Below, piece by piece: positions 21,585 through 33,046 of a stretch of DNA of 64,000 nt (position 1 is the stretch's first letter; the number at the start of each line of letters is the position of its first letter). Under the pieces are notes generated by a model. It made no database searches. It had not been told where the DNA came from and saw nothing but the letters and a program-made list of their open reading frames with translations. The stretch is taken from positions 524,291 to 588,290 of the forward strand of contig JAGEMR010000006.1 of assembly GCA_021030915.1 (NCBI GenBank). Direction: 5' to 3'. This stretch comes from Astrothelium macrocarpum. Lineage: Eukaryota > Ascomycota > Dothideomycetes > Trypetheliales > Trypetheliaceae. Position numbers and translations under genes: made by a program.

Positions 21585-23880
21585 CTAGATGATCGTCTTT
21601 TCCACACACTCGATCCTGAATGCTCTGTTAGTGTAAGGCCCAAATAAGATTGGTATGTAAAACAAACCCGTAATTCTCCTTCAATTCCTTTATTAACGGG
21701 TCATTGATCTTAGAGGTCATTGGAGCAAGGATGCCCTTGTCGGAGATTGTGCCATTAAGGACTTGTTTGACAGCTTGTAGACACAGAATGTTAGTATGTA
21801 TCAACCCAAGGGTCTTGAAAGCCGAGACTTCAAACGGCGCCACTGGTGGCCGAGGTTTGATCTCCCAATGGCAAGGCGCCCCTGCCATTCGAAGAACCAT
21901 GCTACTTGGAAAGGAGATATCATAAAGTTGGAATACTTGCCTACTCCGCATGGTATACCGACCAACTTCGCCATCGCCGAATAACCTTCAGATCCAGTCG
22001 GAGCTCCGTACGCGCAAAGCGTTGAGGTCCTGGCCTCTCTGCTACCATCTTTGTTTTCGATCTCGAATTTATGTTGAAGAAGCTTGAATCTAGATGTTAA
22101 AAACGTTCCTTATTGGGTTATATTGAGGTATTGGGGCTGTGCGTACCACTAAATCACGCTCGCCCTTCTCATATTGCATCTTTTCCTCGAGGGTAGCACA
22201 CAAGGTATCCAGAGGGTTCCCTTTTGGCGTAATTTTTGAGTCTGAGAAGATACCAACTGCGCTGTGGTTTGAGAAACTTCCAAATCTATAGTCACAAAGG
22301 CTAATAGTTACTTACGCCACTTGAGGCCAGTCACTATTCTATTCTTCTCATCATTATCCCTGAAATTGGTTTTGGACGAGATTGCCCACACTAGATCATT
22401 CTCGCTTGATGAAGTGGCACCGAGTATCTTTTGAGTGGCTTCTTTCCAGGTGATTGGCTCTTTCAAGAAACTCTGCTCGTTTTCACTGAGAAAGCCAATA
22501 TCGACAAGAACCTTGACGAATTCCGGGAACCCCGAATATCTCAGAGTCTGCAGTAATGAAAAGTCAACACACATGCGGCCGGAGCAGGAATGGGTAAAAC
22601 CTTACACCGCGAACTATTGTTTCAGCTTCCGGAATATTATAGCGCTCCTTGTATGGGGTTGAGTCACGGTTAGGGTACGCGACAAAGGCGAAGCCTAGCA
22701 TACGTAAGAATGGAGCAATTGAACAGAAGAAGGCCATAACAGCTTACCAGGGTAGATGTGATATGGCTTAGCGGAGGCCATCAGTTCTTTTATCGCGTGA
22801 CGTTAGTTTTACCCTTTACTGTAGTTTCTTTGACTGGACTTATTCTCCGTGAAGTCCGATGTAGGCAACATATATCGTATAGACCAAAAATACAAAGTAC
22901 AGAAACAAAATACAGGAGCGGAAGAGGGCTGCATACCTGTACCGGCGATATTCACAATCTTCCCAGCTTGATAAAATTTTGCATCATTTCTGAGAGCAAG
23001 CAGAACACCCCGAGATCTTCAGTCCTTCGCATCAGCAAGGATCTTGCAGACAAAAGCTGGATAAAGAGCTCAACAAATTACGTACGACCAAGAGAACCTA
23101 CAAGTCGATGGAATCAGTATTGTTTCTTTGGAAAGAATTCTGGGACTCTTACTTGTAACCCAATGGATTACCAGAGTCTGATCAGGAGCTAGGTCAGATT
23201 CTCTCGTCGTATCAACCATGTTCTGACACATACCTTCTGGAGCTGGCAGACCTCCACAGTATGAGAAGAAGGATCTGATCTTCCCTTCTGCCTTGTGTAC
23301 ACGCTCGATCAGAGAGATCGCATACAGATGATCGATTCCGGGATCGAGCTACAATCATTACAACTTTTCAGAAGAGCCAGAAGACTATCTTTGAGGAACG
23401 TACACCAATCTCGTTCATCACAGTGATCCCTGCATCCTTTGCTTGTTGATCAAGCTCGAGCAGAGCAGGTGAGACGTAGCTCGTGGTTACAACGTTCTTT
23501 TTGTTTCTGATCGCGGATTTGACAACAGCAGCGTGAAAAATATATGGTATCAAGCTAATGACGAGATCATGCTGGCTGACCGCAGTGTCAAGAGCATGAT
23601 CGTCAGTGACATCAAGAGAGACTGCCTTGGCATGCTTGACACCCTCTGAAAGCTTTTTTGCGCTTTCAAGACTCCTGCAAGCTAGAGAACGTCAAAATAT
23701 ATTGCAAGAGAGACTTTTGCTTTAATGACTCACCAACCGTGATCTCGATACTGGCTTCACTCAAAAGATCTAACGTAGGTTTTGCAACGAAACCAGAGCC
23801 GCTGGACGCTGTCACTATGAGGACCACGATTTCAATGGTCAACTTCACACTTACAGCATCAAAACACGTTGAGGAGCCAT
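21585..23880 (-). CDS. LYS9: Saccharopine dehydrogenase (NADP+, L-glutamate-forming), saccharopine reductase
   Basis: Penultimate step of fungal lysine synthesis by the alpha-aminoadipate route (aminoadipate semialdehyde plus glutamate to saccharopine). The coding sequence is broken by 13 introns, all of which I could join in frame. Conserved order: MAPQRVLML, the Rossmann loop GSGFVAKPTLDLL, VSLDVTD, HDLVISLIPYIFHAAVVKSA, NVVTTSYVSPALLELD, GITVMNEIG-LDPGIDHLYA, SYCGGLPAPE, NPLGYK-FSW-SSRGVLLALRN, ELMASAKPYHIYP-GFAFVAYPNRDS, TLRYSGFPEFVKVLVDIGF, GATSSSENDLVWAIS, GIFSD, the terminal KQVLNGTISDKGILAPM and ELKENYG-IECVEKTII. The intron before VKQVLNGT has a GC donor (AG followed by GCAAGT). The start is ATG at 23880. 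It appears intact, with unusually dense introns. Confidence 0.94.
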
Positions 23881-24480
23881 GTTTGTCAATTGCTCATAAA
23901 TGTGTTTGCCGCAGTGCAAATGGGAGTAATTTTTCGTTAATGTGCCGAGGATTTCCCGATTTCTTCTCCCTCTTTTGGGTCATGAAACTGCGCACGCTAT
24001 CTCCCGCGAAATGCCACATATATTTATGGTTGACACCAGTTTACTACTACTGAGCTTGGAAGAGCAAAATTTGTATCCTATTGCTAACGATCAACTTAGT
24101 CGCCGGTTCTGGAGCACCTGGAATTTGCAAAGAACGGGTTCGACTCGACAATCACATTTTTCAAAGGTTGGCAACTTAATTCGGAAAGGGCACGCGCTGC
24201 TGGATACTGCTTTGCAAACAGCCACCTCTCCGGCCGACCTTTTCACATCCTTGCATACATTTCATCAATGGGAAGACTACTTGGCTTATAGCATGAGGTG
24301 TCAATAAATCGTGGTTCTTCTCTTGATGGCCAGGAATATGCTTACTGGTAACGAGATGGTTACGAGAGCTAGCATATAAGTTCAGAAGACAATCGTTCTT
24401 TTTTTAAGCTATTGAAAAGCTCTTCATGAGTTCGCATCGACTGCTTTTTGGACGAGAGCCGAGTCGGCATAAGTCCTCAC
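23881..24480. other. Intergenic; LYS9 promoter side
   Basis: A 121-codon plus-strand frame at 23942-24307 lacks domains and overlaps the LYS9 upstream region; I do not support it as a gene. No repeats seen. Confidence 0.4.
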
Positions 24481-25139
24481 CTATAGAGTTGTGCATATTA
24501 GCTTATGTATACCGCTATCTGGATACCTCTACAATTTGAAGTGATACTTCTGGCTGAAAACTTACTTGCACAATGATACCACGTTCGTCAAAGCGCAAAA
24601 TCCAACAATACTTTTGTGGATAGGGCATGCCTGGAACCAGTCTCAACAGCCACTCGAATGATATCGACGGTATTGAGTCAGTACACTTACCATTCTTCGC
24701 TACTGCGTCTATCGCTTCCAGCTCAAGGACACACCACTCCTGTTCTCCGCCGCCAACAGCATTGACTACCTTGAACTTTAAGGGTTTTGAAAGGACATTG
24801 TTGGCAACGCCTAAAGCGCTCTTCTTCCATGATTCTGACCAGTGCGTTAGTATGCCCGTCATTTAGTGCATTTAGCCAGTGCACACCGAGGCTTGTGAAG
24901 TGACCGGCTGCCGGATGAGTGCCTGAGAGCCGACCATTAGTCTTATTTGGGACAAGACTTGCGATGTTGCATTCTTCAGGTAATTTTGAATGATACCGTT
25001 AATACCAACGCAAGGCAACCTTACCCAGAACATCCCATACAACATCAGGCGATACACGATCGTAAAACGGTGACGGATTCGAGGTTGCCAAGTGCGAGGC
25101 TAAATCTACCACTTCAGTTTTGCTAGGATATGGAGGCAT
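24481..25139 (-). CDS. SnoaL/NTF2-like (ketosteroid-isomerase fold) protein
   Basis: Small alpha+beta-barrel protein of the SnoaL-like family. I read five exons: the ATG at 25139 gives MPPYPSKTEVVDLASHLAT and SPDVVWDVLG; intron (GTAAGG...CTCTCAG) to THPAAGHFTSLE; a 50-nt intron (GTGTGC...GGTCAG, CTAAC branch) to SWKKSALGVANNVLS and FKVVNAVGGGEQEWCVLELE; intron to MPYPQKYCWILRFDERGIIVQ; and a last short exon. The end is uncertain: the last acceptor could be at TTGTAG (stop 24483-24481) or 2 nt later (stop 24517-24515). The cone-shaped fold binds hydrophobic ligands, and the fungal members are mostly uncharacterised, so no reaction is claimed. It is about 140-160 residues, normal for the family. 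Confidence 0.72.
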
Positions 25140-26636
25140 GATCAAATTTATGCTAGCCTCGCTGTGTACTGTAAACAAAGGGCTGGGCTGTGTAGGTGAT
25201 AGCCGTACGTCTTTAATGCAGCTCTGCAGATGACCATTTCAAGTATCAAGAATTCCCCTCTCCCGCGGTTGCCCGTATGATTCATGAGAGCTCTCCGCCA
25301 GGTTCTAATTTACTGCTAGCGGGCACGCGGTCGAAAGAGTACTCTAGTGCGAACACCAAAAACCTCATCTAGCCAATCCATGACCATTGTTAGTTCTTTA
25401 CCAGGCCCTTCTCGTTGCACAACAACGATGTAAAAAAATTTTAGGCCAAATTGATTTGACTCAAGTTCATAAGTATCGATTGTAACTGAAATAGGAATGA
25501 ATGCTGTGCCTGCCGTGGCTACTGAATGCTTCTCCAGTTATTTCTTTCTCCGGAAAAGTGACCATCTTAATCGTGTACCAATCAAGCTCATGCTGAAGGA
25601 TGAAGCGCTCGAATATCAGTATTGGCACGAATTCATGTATAATATGCAAGTTCCGGAGTTAATTCGCATCCTGCTAAAAATGTACATCCAGAGATGTTGC
25701 TTGTACCTTCCTTGATTTGCTCCGAAAACTAGAGGTTGGCCCGAGAAACAAGAGTTGGCTAGCGGCTTGATTGTCATTATGAGTTATGGTTGACTAAGAG
25801 CTGGTAATGCAAGACTTCTTGACTTGCATGACGAAGAAGGCCACGGAACAGCCACATTAAACCCATGTACTTGATCAAGACAATAATTTGCTTGAAACAC
25901 AGATAATGCCGTTATGGATCGAATGCCGATTGGAATCCAACACCTGAAAGAAGGATAAATATGAGAAGCGAGTGGACTCATCATGTGCTATTTGATGAAG
26001 CTATCGTAGCTAGCCAAGCTCGCAGTAGTGTCTTAGATGTGCTCAGGTAAGTATTGTTATTGCTTAGGCATCGCTCAGATAAGGATTTAGCTGGACCCTT
26101 GGGAGGTCGATTAGGCTTTGGATCTCGGGCTATTTGATACAGAATCATACAGTCCGTTGAAAGCATCATGCTTCCAGGCTGTAGACTAGATAGAGCACAT
26201 CCAATCATTCTGGGAATTGTTAACTTTGCAGGGAAATAAAGTAATAAAATGCAAGATTATAAAACGGAGATTTGCTAGCGCCGAGCGCCGAAGCTTCGTT
26301 TTTTATGCTCGCGTGCTTCGGAGCAAGGTTGCCAGCCTTCCCGAGTCCGATTCAAGTAAGAGCACATCAGATCCCCAAGTCCCTTATCCTCGCCCAAGCA
26401 CAACCCCTCGATGACCCTTTCGCTTGTTCTCTATTACATATTGGACTGAGATAGCCATGCTCTCAACGGCCCCTTCCTTTTTCCATACCGCAATGAGGGG
26501 TTGGAGCTTACGGTAGCATTGTTTCCGTCTCATTCCGTCCGCACTCCAGCCTGTTGCCCTACGCTCTTCTGATTAAGTAGGCCTAATCTGCACACACAAC
26601 AACCTGGTCATCGTGGTTGCCTCGCTCTACACCATC
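25140..26636. other. Intergenic between divergent genes
   Basis: About 1.5 kb separating the SnoaL-like gene (-) from the PPxY membrane protein (+). A minus frame at 26208-25981 (75 codons, PKPNRPPKGPAKSLSER) reads like protein but has no partner exons or known domain. The rest is without visible features. Confidence 0.35.
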
Positions 26637-27530
26637 ATGGCACGAAGAAGGACTTATAGAACGTCCCAAAGACTCGCCGTGACCATCTTCGCGTTTCCTT
26701 GGATTTCACATATCAGAGCCCAAGCTCCCGGCTCGGCAACAGATTCATCAATACCTCCATCCACATTCTTAACGTCGATAAGCACCTCTTCATCCGTTTC
26801 TCGAACTTCAGAATCAGACTCACACCAGCATCAATCCTCTACCTCCACATCCAGCACCTCTTCCGCAACCCTTTCAATCTCTCCCACCCTTCCCGACTTC
26901 ATCGCCTCCTCGAACCCTACCGCCCCCCCACCCCCACAAACCTCAAAGCAGATTCAGCAAGAGAACCAGGACGACGGCCTCGTCAACTCCTACTTTGCTA
27001 TCCTTGCCCTCCTCATCATCTTTCTCCTCCTCGGCATGTGGGCTCTACACCGCCGCAAGAAGCGCGCCAAAGCTCGGCGCATTTCGGGCCGCCGTGAGGC
27101 GCTTGCGCGCGATCTCGACGGCTGGACGGGGCGAGAGGGGGGCAGTGGTGGTGGGAACGGGCAGAGCGGGCTGGTGGGGAGGTACTGGGGCCACTGGCGG
27201 AACTGGAGTGAGGGTTACGCACGGCGCGAAGAAGGGCTAAATGAGAGGGGTGAGGCGCCGCCGGCGTACTCGCCACGAGTGGTGGCAGAGGAGGGGACAC
27301 AGCCGGCTGAGCGAAGGGAAGGACAAGCTTCGCATGGACCGGAACTGCAGATTCCACTTCGGACGCTGAGTCGAGAAGAGGTGCCGGGCTTGAAACCGCC
27401 AGAGTATATGGAGATGATGCGGAGTACGAGTCCGGAAAGCGAGGAAGGTGGGCCGGGAAGTGCAGCATCACCCAGGCTGACGTATCCGGAATCAGCGTTA
27501 AGAGACAGGCCCGGAGCTCCTTCGAGATAG
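26637..27530 (+). CDS. Single-pass membrane protein with S/T-rich ectodomain and PPxY tail
   Basis: Unrecognised 297-residue protein. The start at 26637 follows a stop-free leader and gives a basic N-terminus and hydrophobic run (LAVTIFAFPWISHI) ending in AQA, a probable signal peptide. A Ser/Thr-rich region (about 30-100) is typical of O-glycosylated ectodomains. One transmembrane segment follows near 118-136 (YFAILALLIIFLLLGMWAL), directly followed by a strongly basic cluster (HRRKKRAKARRISGRR), so the tail should be cytosolic. The tail holds APPAYSP and KPPEYME, both PPxY-type motifs that bind WW domains such as those of Rsp5/Nedd4 ubiquitin ligases. Topology is similar to fungal Mid2/Wsc-like sensors or Rsp5 adaptors, but no family is claimed. 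Confidence 0.75.
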   Translation: MARRRTYRTSQRLAVTIFAFPWISHIRAQAPGSATDSSIPPSTFLTSISTSSSVSRTSESDSHQHQSSTSTSSTSSATLSISPTLPDFIASSNPTAPPPPQTSKQIQQENQDDGLVNSYFAILALLIIFLLLGMWALHRRKKRAKARRISGRREALARDLDGWTGREGGSGGGNGQSGLVGRYWGHWRNWSEGYARREEGLNERGEAPPAYSPRVVAEEGTQPAERREGQASHGPELQIPLRTLSREEVPGLKPPEYMEMMRSTSPESEEGGPGSAASPRLTYPESALRDRPGAPSR

Positions 27531-27966
27531 CAAGCTTCATTGAGTAATGTATTGAAGATGAGAACTGCTCTGTGTGGCACTGGCACTGTACGTCTTATCA
27601 ATGGCATTCGGCCGGTGTTTGGGAGGCTTCATTGCATATCCTGGGAATCAGCGTTTCTCTACTAGCATCTTGTCGAAAGGTTTGTAGCTTTGCTCAATCT
27701 TTCTCTTGTATATATTGCCTTGCTCATATGAGTTTGCTCTTGAAGCATCGTTCGAAGAAATATGACTGTTCATAGCCGACGCAGCCGTGCAGATGTTTGC
27801 TTCTCCCTTACATTGCTGTCTGCAGCTCCATCGATTTTTTTTGTCGAATCTTAGACCCAGTTCTTTATACCGAAAATAACTCTAAGCTTACACAATGCCT
27901 GGCTCGAAAATGCGTACTATTACTATCTTTCAGATTTCGTCCCTTCCAGTCCTAGTTCCCTGGTGC
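27531..27966. other. Convergent 3' region
   Basis: Spacer between the 3' ends of the PPxY membrane protein gene (+) and the dienoyl-CoA isomerase gene (-). No gene seen. Confidence 0.5.
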
Positions 27967-29314
27967 TTATAATTTTTCAAAGGTCGGCTTCTTCTTTTGC
28001 ATGCCTGCCACTATCGCATTCTCTAAGTCACTCGTTTGTATCATAGCACTGTTCCACACTGCTGTGAACTCTAGACCTAAATTCGACTTAGCCTTTCCCT
28101 CCGAGGATGATCACTAGGACTCAGCTTACCGTCTTGGACCGAGTGATCCCTGGAATAATTGAGCAACCTTTTTGTTCCTGCCGTGGCTACAGGGCTCTTT
28201 CCCGCAATTGTACTTGCAAGTTTCAGACTGTGTTCCATAAGCATTCATCCCATGATTATAAAAGAAAACATGAGGATGAAAGAAAAGGCAAAGAGGTGTG
28301 GACAAGAAAGATATAGGGATGACGTACCCAGCTTCAACTCCTTCCTTTTTGCTAGGATAAACCGCACTCACCAATCCAACCCTTAGCGCTTCTTCCCAGC
28401 CGAACGGGCGCGCTGTCAGTGCAACGTCTTTCACCTGTGACAATCATTAGCGAATCTCACAAAACTGCCGCCTGACCAAGTTCGTTTCCTTGAAGTACAT
28501 TAGAAGCAACCTACCCAACTTGAATTCCCCACGGCCTTGGGCAATCGGCTCAATGTTCCTATATCCGCAGCAATTCCAATGTCCACTTCCTTGACACAGA
28601 AGGTTGTGGGCGGGCTGGTGCTTGTGCAGATGCGGATATCCGTTGCAAGAGTTAGATCGATAGCAAAGCCATAAGACGGTCCGTGGAGAAGTGAAACAAT
28701 TGCTAAAGTGCGCAGAAAGAGTTAACTTCTGCTACTGTAAGAGAGGATGAAAGGCACTTTGGTGTATCAAGGTCACACGACAAGAGCAAGCAGGCAGCTT
28801 ACGTTTTTCACATGTTTCAAGCGCAGTGACGCAGTTTTGAAATTCGCGAATGAACCTTCGGAGACGATTCGCTCTCTGAGATTATGAACCTAGCCTTTAG
28901 AGACTTCGTAAGTAGATGATGCGGGAAATCTTACCCGAGCGCCATCTCCTGAACCTCCCGAAAGCAGTCCACCTTGTGATGCGGCCTATGATGCACAACA
29001 TTAGGTGGCAGTCTCAAGCTTGCAGATAGAAATTTGCCACCTGAACATCCAATCCCGCTGAGAATGCACGGTCACCGGCCCCTGTTAATAAAACGGCTCG
29101 AATATCAGGATCGTGAGAGATGCGGGTGAAGATCTTCGATAGATTAAGCCACATTCTAGTTCTGCGTAAGAGCCGAACATCAAGTCTGGGTTTTGAGTAA
29201 GGTGACTTACGGCTCAATCCAAGCGTTCAGTTTTTCTGGTCTATTGATTTCGACATGTGCTACTCCGTCGGCTGGAAACGAGATGTGAAAATGATCATAT
29301 GTCCATGAAGTCAT
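27967..29314 (-). CDS. Delta(3,5)-delta(2,4)-dienoyl-CoA isomerase (ECH1-like crotonase)
   Basis: Crotonase-fold isomerase for beta-oxidation of unsaturated fatty acids. The multi-exon gene starts at 29314: MTSWTYDHFHISFPADG and HVEINRPEKLNAW. A 49-nt intron (GTAAGT...ACGCAG) leads to MWLNLSKIF, then ISHDPDIRAVLLTGAGDRAFSAGLDVQ, which carries the first oxyanion segment. The second is in LLHGPSYGFAIDL. The isomerase-specific block KEVDIGIAADIGTLNRLPK has the acidic residues expected of ECH1. Then NSSW-VKDVALTARPFGWEEALRVGLVSAVYP, GLKLASTIAGKSPVA, LLNYSRDHSVQD and FTAVWNSAMIQTSDL. The C-terminus FEKL is only a weak match to a peroxisomal PTS1, and no mitochondrial leader is evident, so location is open. 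All junctions tried are in phase. Confidence 0.88.
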
Positions 29315-30014
29315 ATTGAACGATTGATCGGTCGTCGAGGAGTGCTGTTCTCAGAATCGTGTTCTGTGGAGTCCAAGTCAACATTTGCACAATACTGCGC
29401 GTTGGTGATCTGAAAGGAGGTTGAATTCAATTTTACTCGGTTGACGAATCAGGATGCGGCGTCGGCGTGTGGAAGAAGTTCCGAAGGCGTCAAACTTGTC
29501 TGTGACCTCGACGAACGTTACCTCAACATCCAGCTATCGTTTCAGCAGTCGGCCAACAACACTGTACCTAGAAATTGCCCCTCTGAGAATTCATGCTTGA
29601 AATATTGTGGCGAGCGGCTGAACTCGGATGTCAAAAATGTGGATACCTGGGACTGCAAGTCTCAGATGTATCACGCTCCTTTTTCGGACTGTGTCTCTAA
29701 GAATCCATTCTCAACCAGTGTTGGTAGCTATGCTTCTTAGGCAATAATATCGATCCTCTCACCCTGTGTGCATCTGATGATCGGAACGAGGTTTGTCAAT
29801 CACATTTGAGCTGGCTTGCGACCATTATTGTAAATCTGTGACATTCTTAGGATGGACTAGGAAATTAATTATCTTACCGTCACAGACATCGACCAAAAAA
29901 GGCGAGAAATGGGTGCCACCCCAGCCGTCATTCCAGCATGTTCGTACGGCCGACTATCTGGCTTCAGTGCTTCTCTAAATCCTTCAACTCATCGTCGAGC
30001 CAGAATATTCCAAC
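29315..30014. promoter_or_regulatory. Shared divergent promoter region (isomerase / S8 protease)
   Basis: 700 bp between diverging starts. A Cys-containing plus frame (29441-29740) begins without ATG or signal peptide and I do not support it. No specific regulatory site identified. Confidence 0.4.
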
Positions 30015-32654
30015 ATGAGTGGTTTTCTGAGGCCGCTTCTCGCTTTGTGGCTTTGCAATGCTGTTTACCTTTTGTCTGCAAATCCTCTGATTCCCATATC
30101 CACTGATGTCACCAATGCTCTTCAGACATCCCTCAATGCTTCTTTAGCTACTCCCTCAGATGGTTCCCCTCCAGATTCGACAGCCCTGAATACCAGCGAG
30201 AATTCTCAAGTATCTGTGAATGGTTCCTCGGCTATTCAACCTGAGCAGTCATCTCGAGGTGTTACATCTAGTAGTCTCACAGACACCCCTCAATCAACTC
30301 CAGATGTCTATCCAACAACCTCTTCATCGAATCTTTCCACAAACGTTCAATCCACTGAGTCCAATATCGAATCTAGAGATGCAGTCGAGGAATATGTCTT
30401 TGCGACAAAAGCGGGCACGACCCTGGAGCAGCTGGATGAAATCATAGGACAGTATGGACTCCCAAAAAATGGTAGGACGATTGAAATTAATTTTGGTTCC
30501 TTCGCGCAATGGTATTATTGTAACATGACATATGAGAAAATATCGGACATCGCAAAGGAACCGCGCGTGTGCGGTGTATCAACGACGGACAAAACGTATC
30601 TCCCTGCATTCGCTCCAAAGGATGATGGCTTCAGTAGCCATTTACGTAAGCGAGTAGACGCGCCAAGCCGAAGTCCAAACCTCTGGACTCGAGTTCCGGC
30701 TGCTCATCACCTTGTGCTTCTGTCAAATGAGCAAAATAATCCAACGGCAAATGCCTTCAACGGATTATTATACGATCCGGCTCTCGGAAGAGGATCGACA
30801 ATATACGTCCTAGATTCAGGCTTCAATATCAATCACCATGAGTTTACGACCCGTCCCGGACTGACGCGGTGGTGGTGTGCCCCTAATTGGGCAACCGGTG
30901 GCGATCAACCTCTGGATCCATTCGATTGGGCTAAATGGGACCCCAATAGAAAGGTATATCTTGGTCATGGAAATGAAGTTGCAAGCTTAGCTGGGGGGGC
31001 AACACTCAGCCTTGCACCAAATGCCGAACTCGTTGTTGTCAAATACTCGAGCGCTGGATCAACACCCGATGGCTTGCGTGAAAAAGGCCCTAACTACAAT
31101 TCAGTTCAGGCGGCACTAAACTTCATCATTGAAGATGTCCGATCTGACGAAACGAAGCGGAGAAAGTCAATTGTTAACGTATCGGGTGGTACGTTGTGTC
31201 ATGGGAGTTAAGCTTTGATCTGAGCTGACCAATGTGCAGCTTTCGAGGGTCCAGGACCGAACGCGCCACAGCCAGACCAGATAGAAGAAATGTGGAAAAC
31301 ATTTCTAGCACAATGTCAAACCTACGGCATCGTTGTCGTTGTTTCGGCTGGTAATCTTGGCAACAAATGGGCTACAGTCCCAAGTATGACCTGGAAATCC
31401 AGCGATGTCCGCCAACCTGGCGCTGTACCTGCATCTCTAGACCACTTAATACCTCAGAAATTCGCTGGAGGCGACAGCTACCCAGTGATCACGATTGGCG
31501 GAGTAAATCCCGGTGGAACTCTGTGGTGGGGGACTACTCCGAGAGTACCGTCAAACGGAGGTCTTGGTGCGATTTTGGCATATGCACAAGCATCCAGCGT
31601 GAAAGTGGGTTCTAATTTTGATAATACTGCGTATCATTTCCTGGGCGGCTGTAGCTTGGCGGCACCTACTATCACTAGTCTGATCGCATACTTCTTCTCG
31701 ATCCCTACGTATTACGACACATTGTCCGATAATCCAATGGTCTTCCAAGCCCAGGTCAAGATGCTGCTCATGTCCGGCGCTTTCTCTCGCTTTACCAACA
31801 ATCAAATGCTTGCTCCTAACACCCCGCCTCTCAACTACCCTTTGAACTTCGTCCACGGGTTACCGGTCCCGGTCAACCGTGCATGGCAGAACTACTGTCC
31901 CGTGACACCAGGCTCGCACGTCAAACGTGATACCAACTTTATTGCAAATGACGCTATGACCGAAGATCAAATAGTCTCCAGGGCCGCATCCAACCCTCCA
32001 GCGGATCTGCCAGCCGTAATCAACGGTACTGCAGTCGAAACGTGGGAAGGCTTTAATGTTAGTCAAATTGATGGGTTCGAGTTGGTGGCATGTCCATTCA
32101 ATTCTGGTACCAACTCGACGTCCATTTCATCGAGCCCTATGTCATCTGGGCCCACTTCATCTGCTATCGTCCTGTCGGAACTTCCAACGTCATCGGCAGC
32201 CCAACTCAGCGCCTCAGCGTACCCTTCAGCCAGCATAGAGGAACTAGGACTCGTTTTCTCCGCCATGCGCGACCCACCCAAGGGTTCGCTACCAGCAGAA
32301 AGCTCCACCGACCTCGCTGTACCGAGTCCGCCCACCAGTTGCCAGCTCACTTCTTCAGAATTCGATAAGATAGTCGTGATCAAGGGTTACGGATGGAATG
32401 AAACTTCGCTCAACAATGGCATTTCACTCTACAAAAACCTGCAACAATGTGCCGTTATCTCCGGATACGTATATACTTGGTTGGCAGACGACCCGAATTT
32501 CAACGCCGAAGCCCATAGTGCTGGATTTCAATTCATTGCAGGCGGATATATCGATGAGGATGTGCAGTATTCCTGTATCAATGATGCTATGGTCAAATCA
32601 GGCGCACAAGCTGATAGCAATGGAAATGTTTTGGGAGCTTGCACGGGAGATTAG
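30015..32654 (+). CDS. Secreted subtilisin-like (S8) serine protease with C-terminal extension
   Basis: Two exons, 30015-31188 and 31240-32654 (51-nt intron, GTACGT...GTGCAG), give 862 residues. Layout: signal peptide (FLRPLLALWLCNAVYLLSA), S/T-rich segment to about 120, propeptide-like domain (about 122-195), a Lys-Arg pair at 212-213 that fits Kex2 processing, then the S8 domain with Asp267 (YVLDSG), His318 (LGHGN), oxyanion Asn430 (SAGN) and Ser530 (GGCSLAAP). The catalytic set is complete, though the Ser motif differs from the usual GTSMAxP. Downstream come NRAWQNYC, another Lys-Arg, an S/T-rich linker and a C-terminal Cys-containing module of about 110 residues. The same module order is duplicated in the gene at 467-5607, so these are paralogs. 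The substrate is unknown. Confidence 0.9.
31189..31239 (+). other. Intron in the single-domain S8 gene
   Basis: 51 nt, donor GTACGT, branch-like GCTGACC, acceptor TGCAG. Removing it joins IVNVSG to AFEGPG in frame, as expected between the S8 core strand and the next helix. Confidence 0.85.
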
Positions 32655-33046
32655 AAGCTGAATCACTAAACGTGCTCTGATCTTAATTGTTTCATTCTTT
32701 TAGATAGAATCTTTCTTCTGCTTAATCATCGTAGCTTAGTCTAAGACGACCTCACGCTCTTGGGCAGGTTCTGAGCGATACGATTTGATCATTGATTCCG
32801 CCTTGTGGGATAGTCTTTACTTCTAGTGAAAAGTTCCATATGTCATGAAAGACGATGGACAAACAATAGATTTATTCGAAATTTTGACGTATCTACTGGT
32901 TCAGAGGTTGACCCACTGATGAGACTGATTTCCTCCTACCACAACACTTTATTCCGACATTGCTACATGATAGCTAAGGGATTCTTCCACAATCCTTGCC
33001 ACCATAACTCTTGAGATAAACCATGACCGCGTCATGGTGTTAGCAT
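32655..33046. other. Convergent 3' region
   Basis: Spacer between the 3' ends of the S8 protease (+) and RTA1-like (-) genes. A short plus frame at 32826-33014 has no recognised feature. Confidence 0.45.

Noticed and set aside
25981..26208. 75-codon minus frame reading PKPNRPPKGPAKSLSER
   Set aside because: Protein-like but isolated, with no flanking exons, domain or family I recognise. Kept only as a note in the intergenic entry.
27016..27540. 174-codon minus-strand frame
   Set aside because: Antisense of the GC-rich tail of the PPxY membrane protein. No domain or start context.
29441..29740. 99-codon Cys-containing plus frame
   Set aside because: No ATG near its start and no signal peptide. 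It lies in the divergent promoter between two supported genes.
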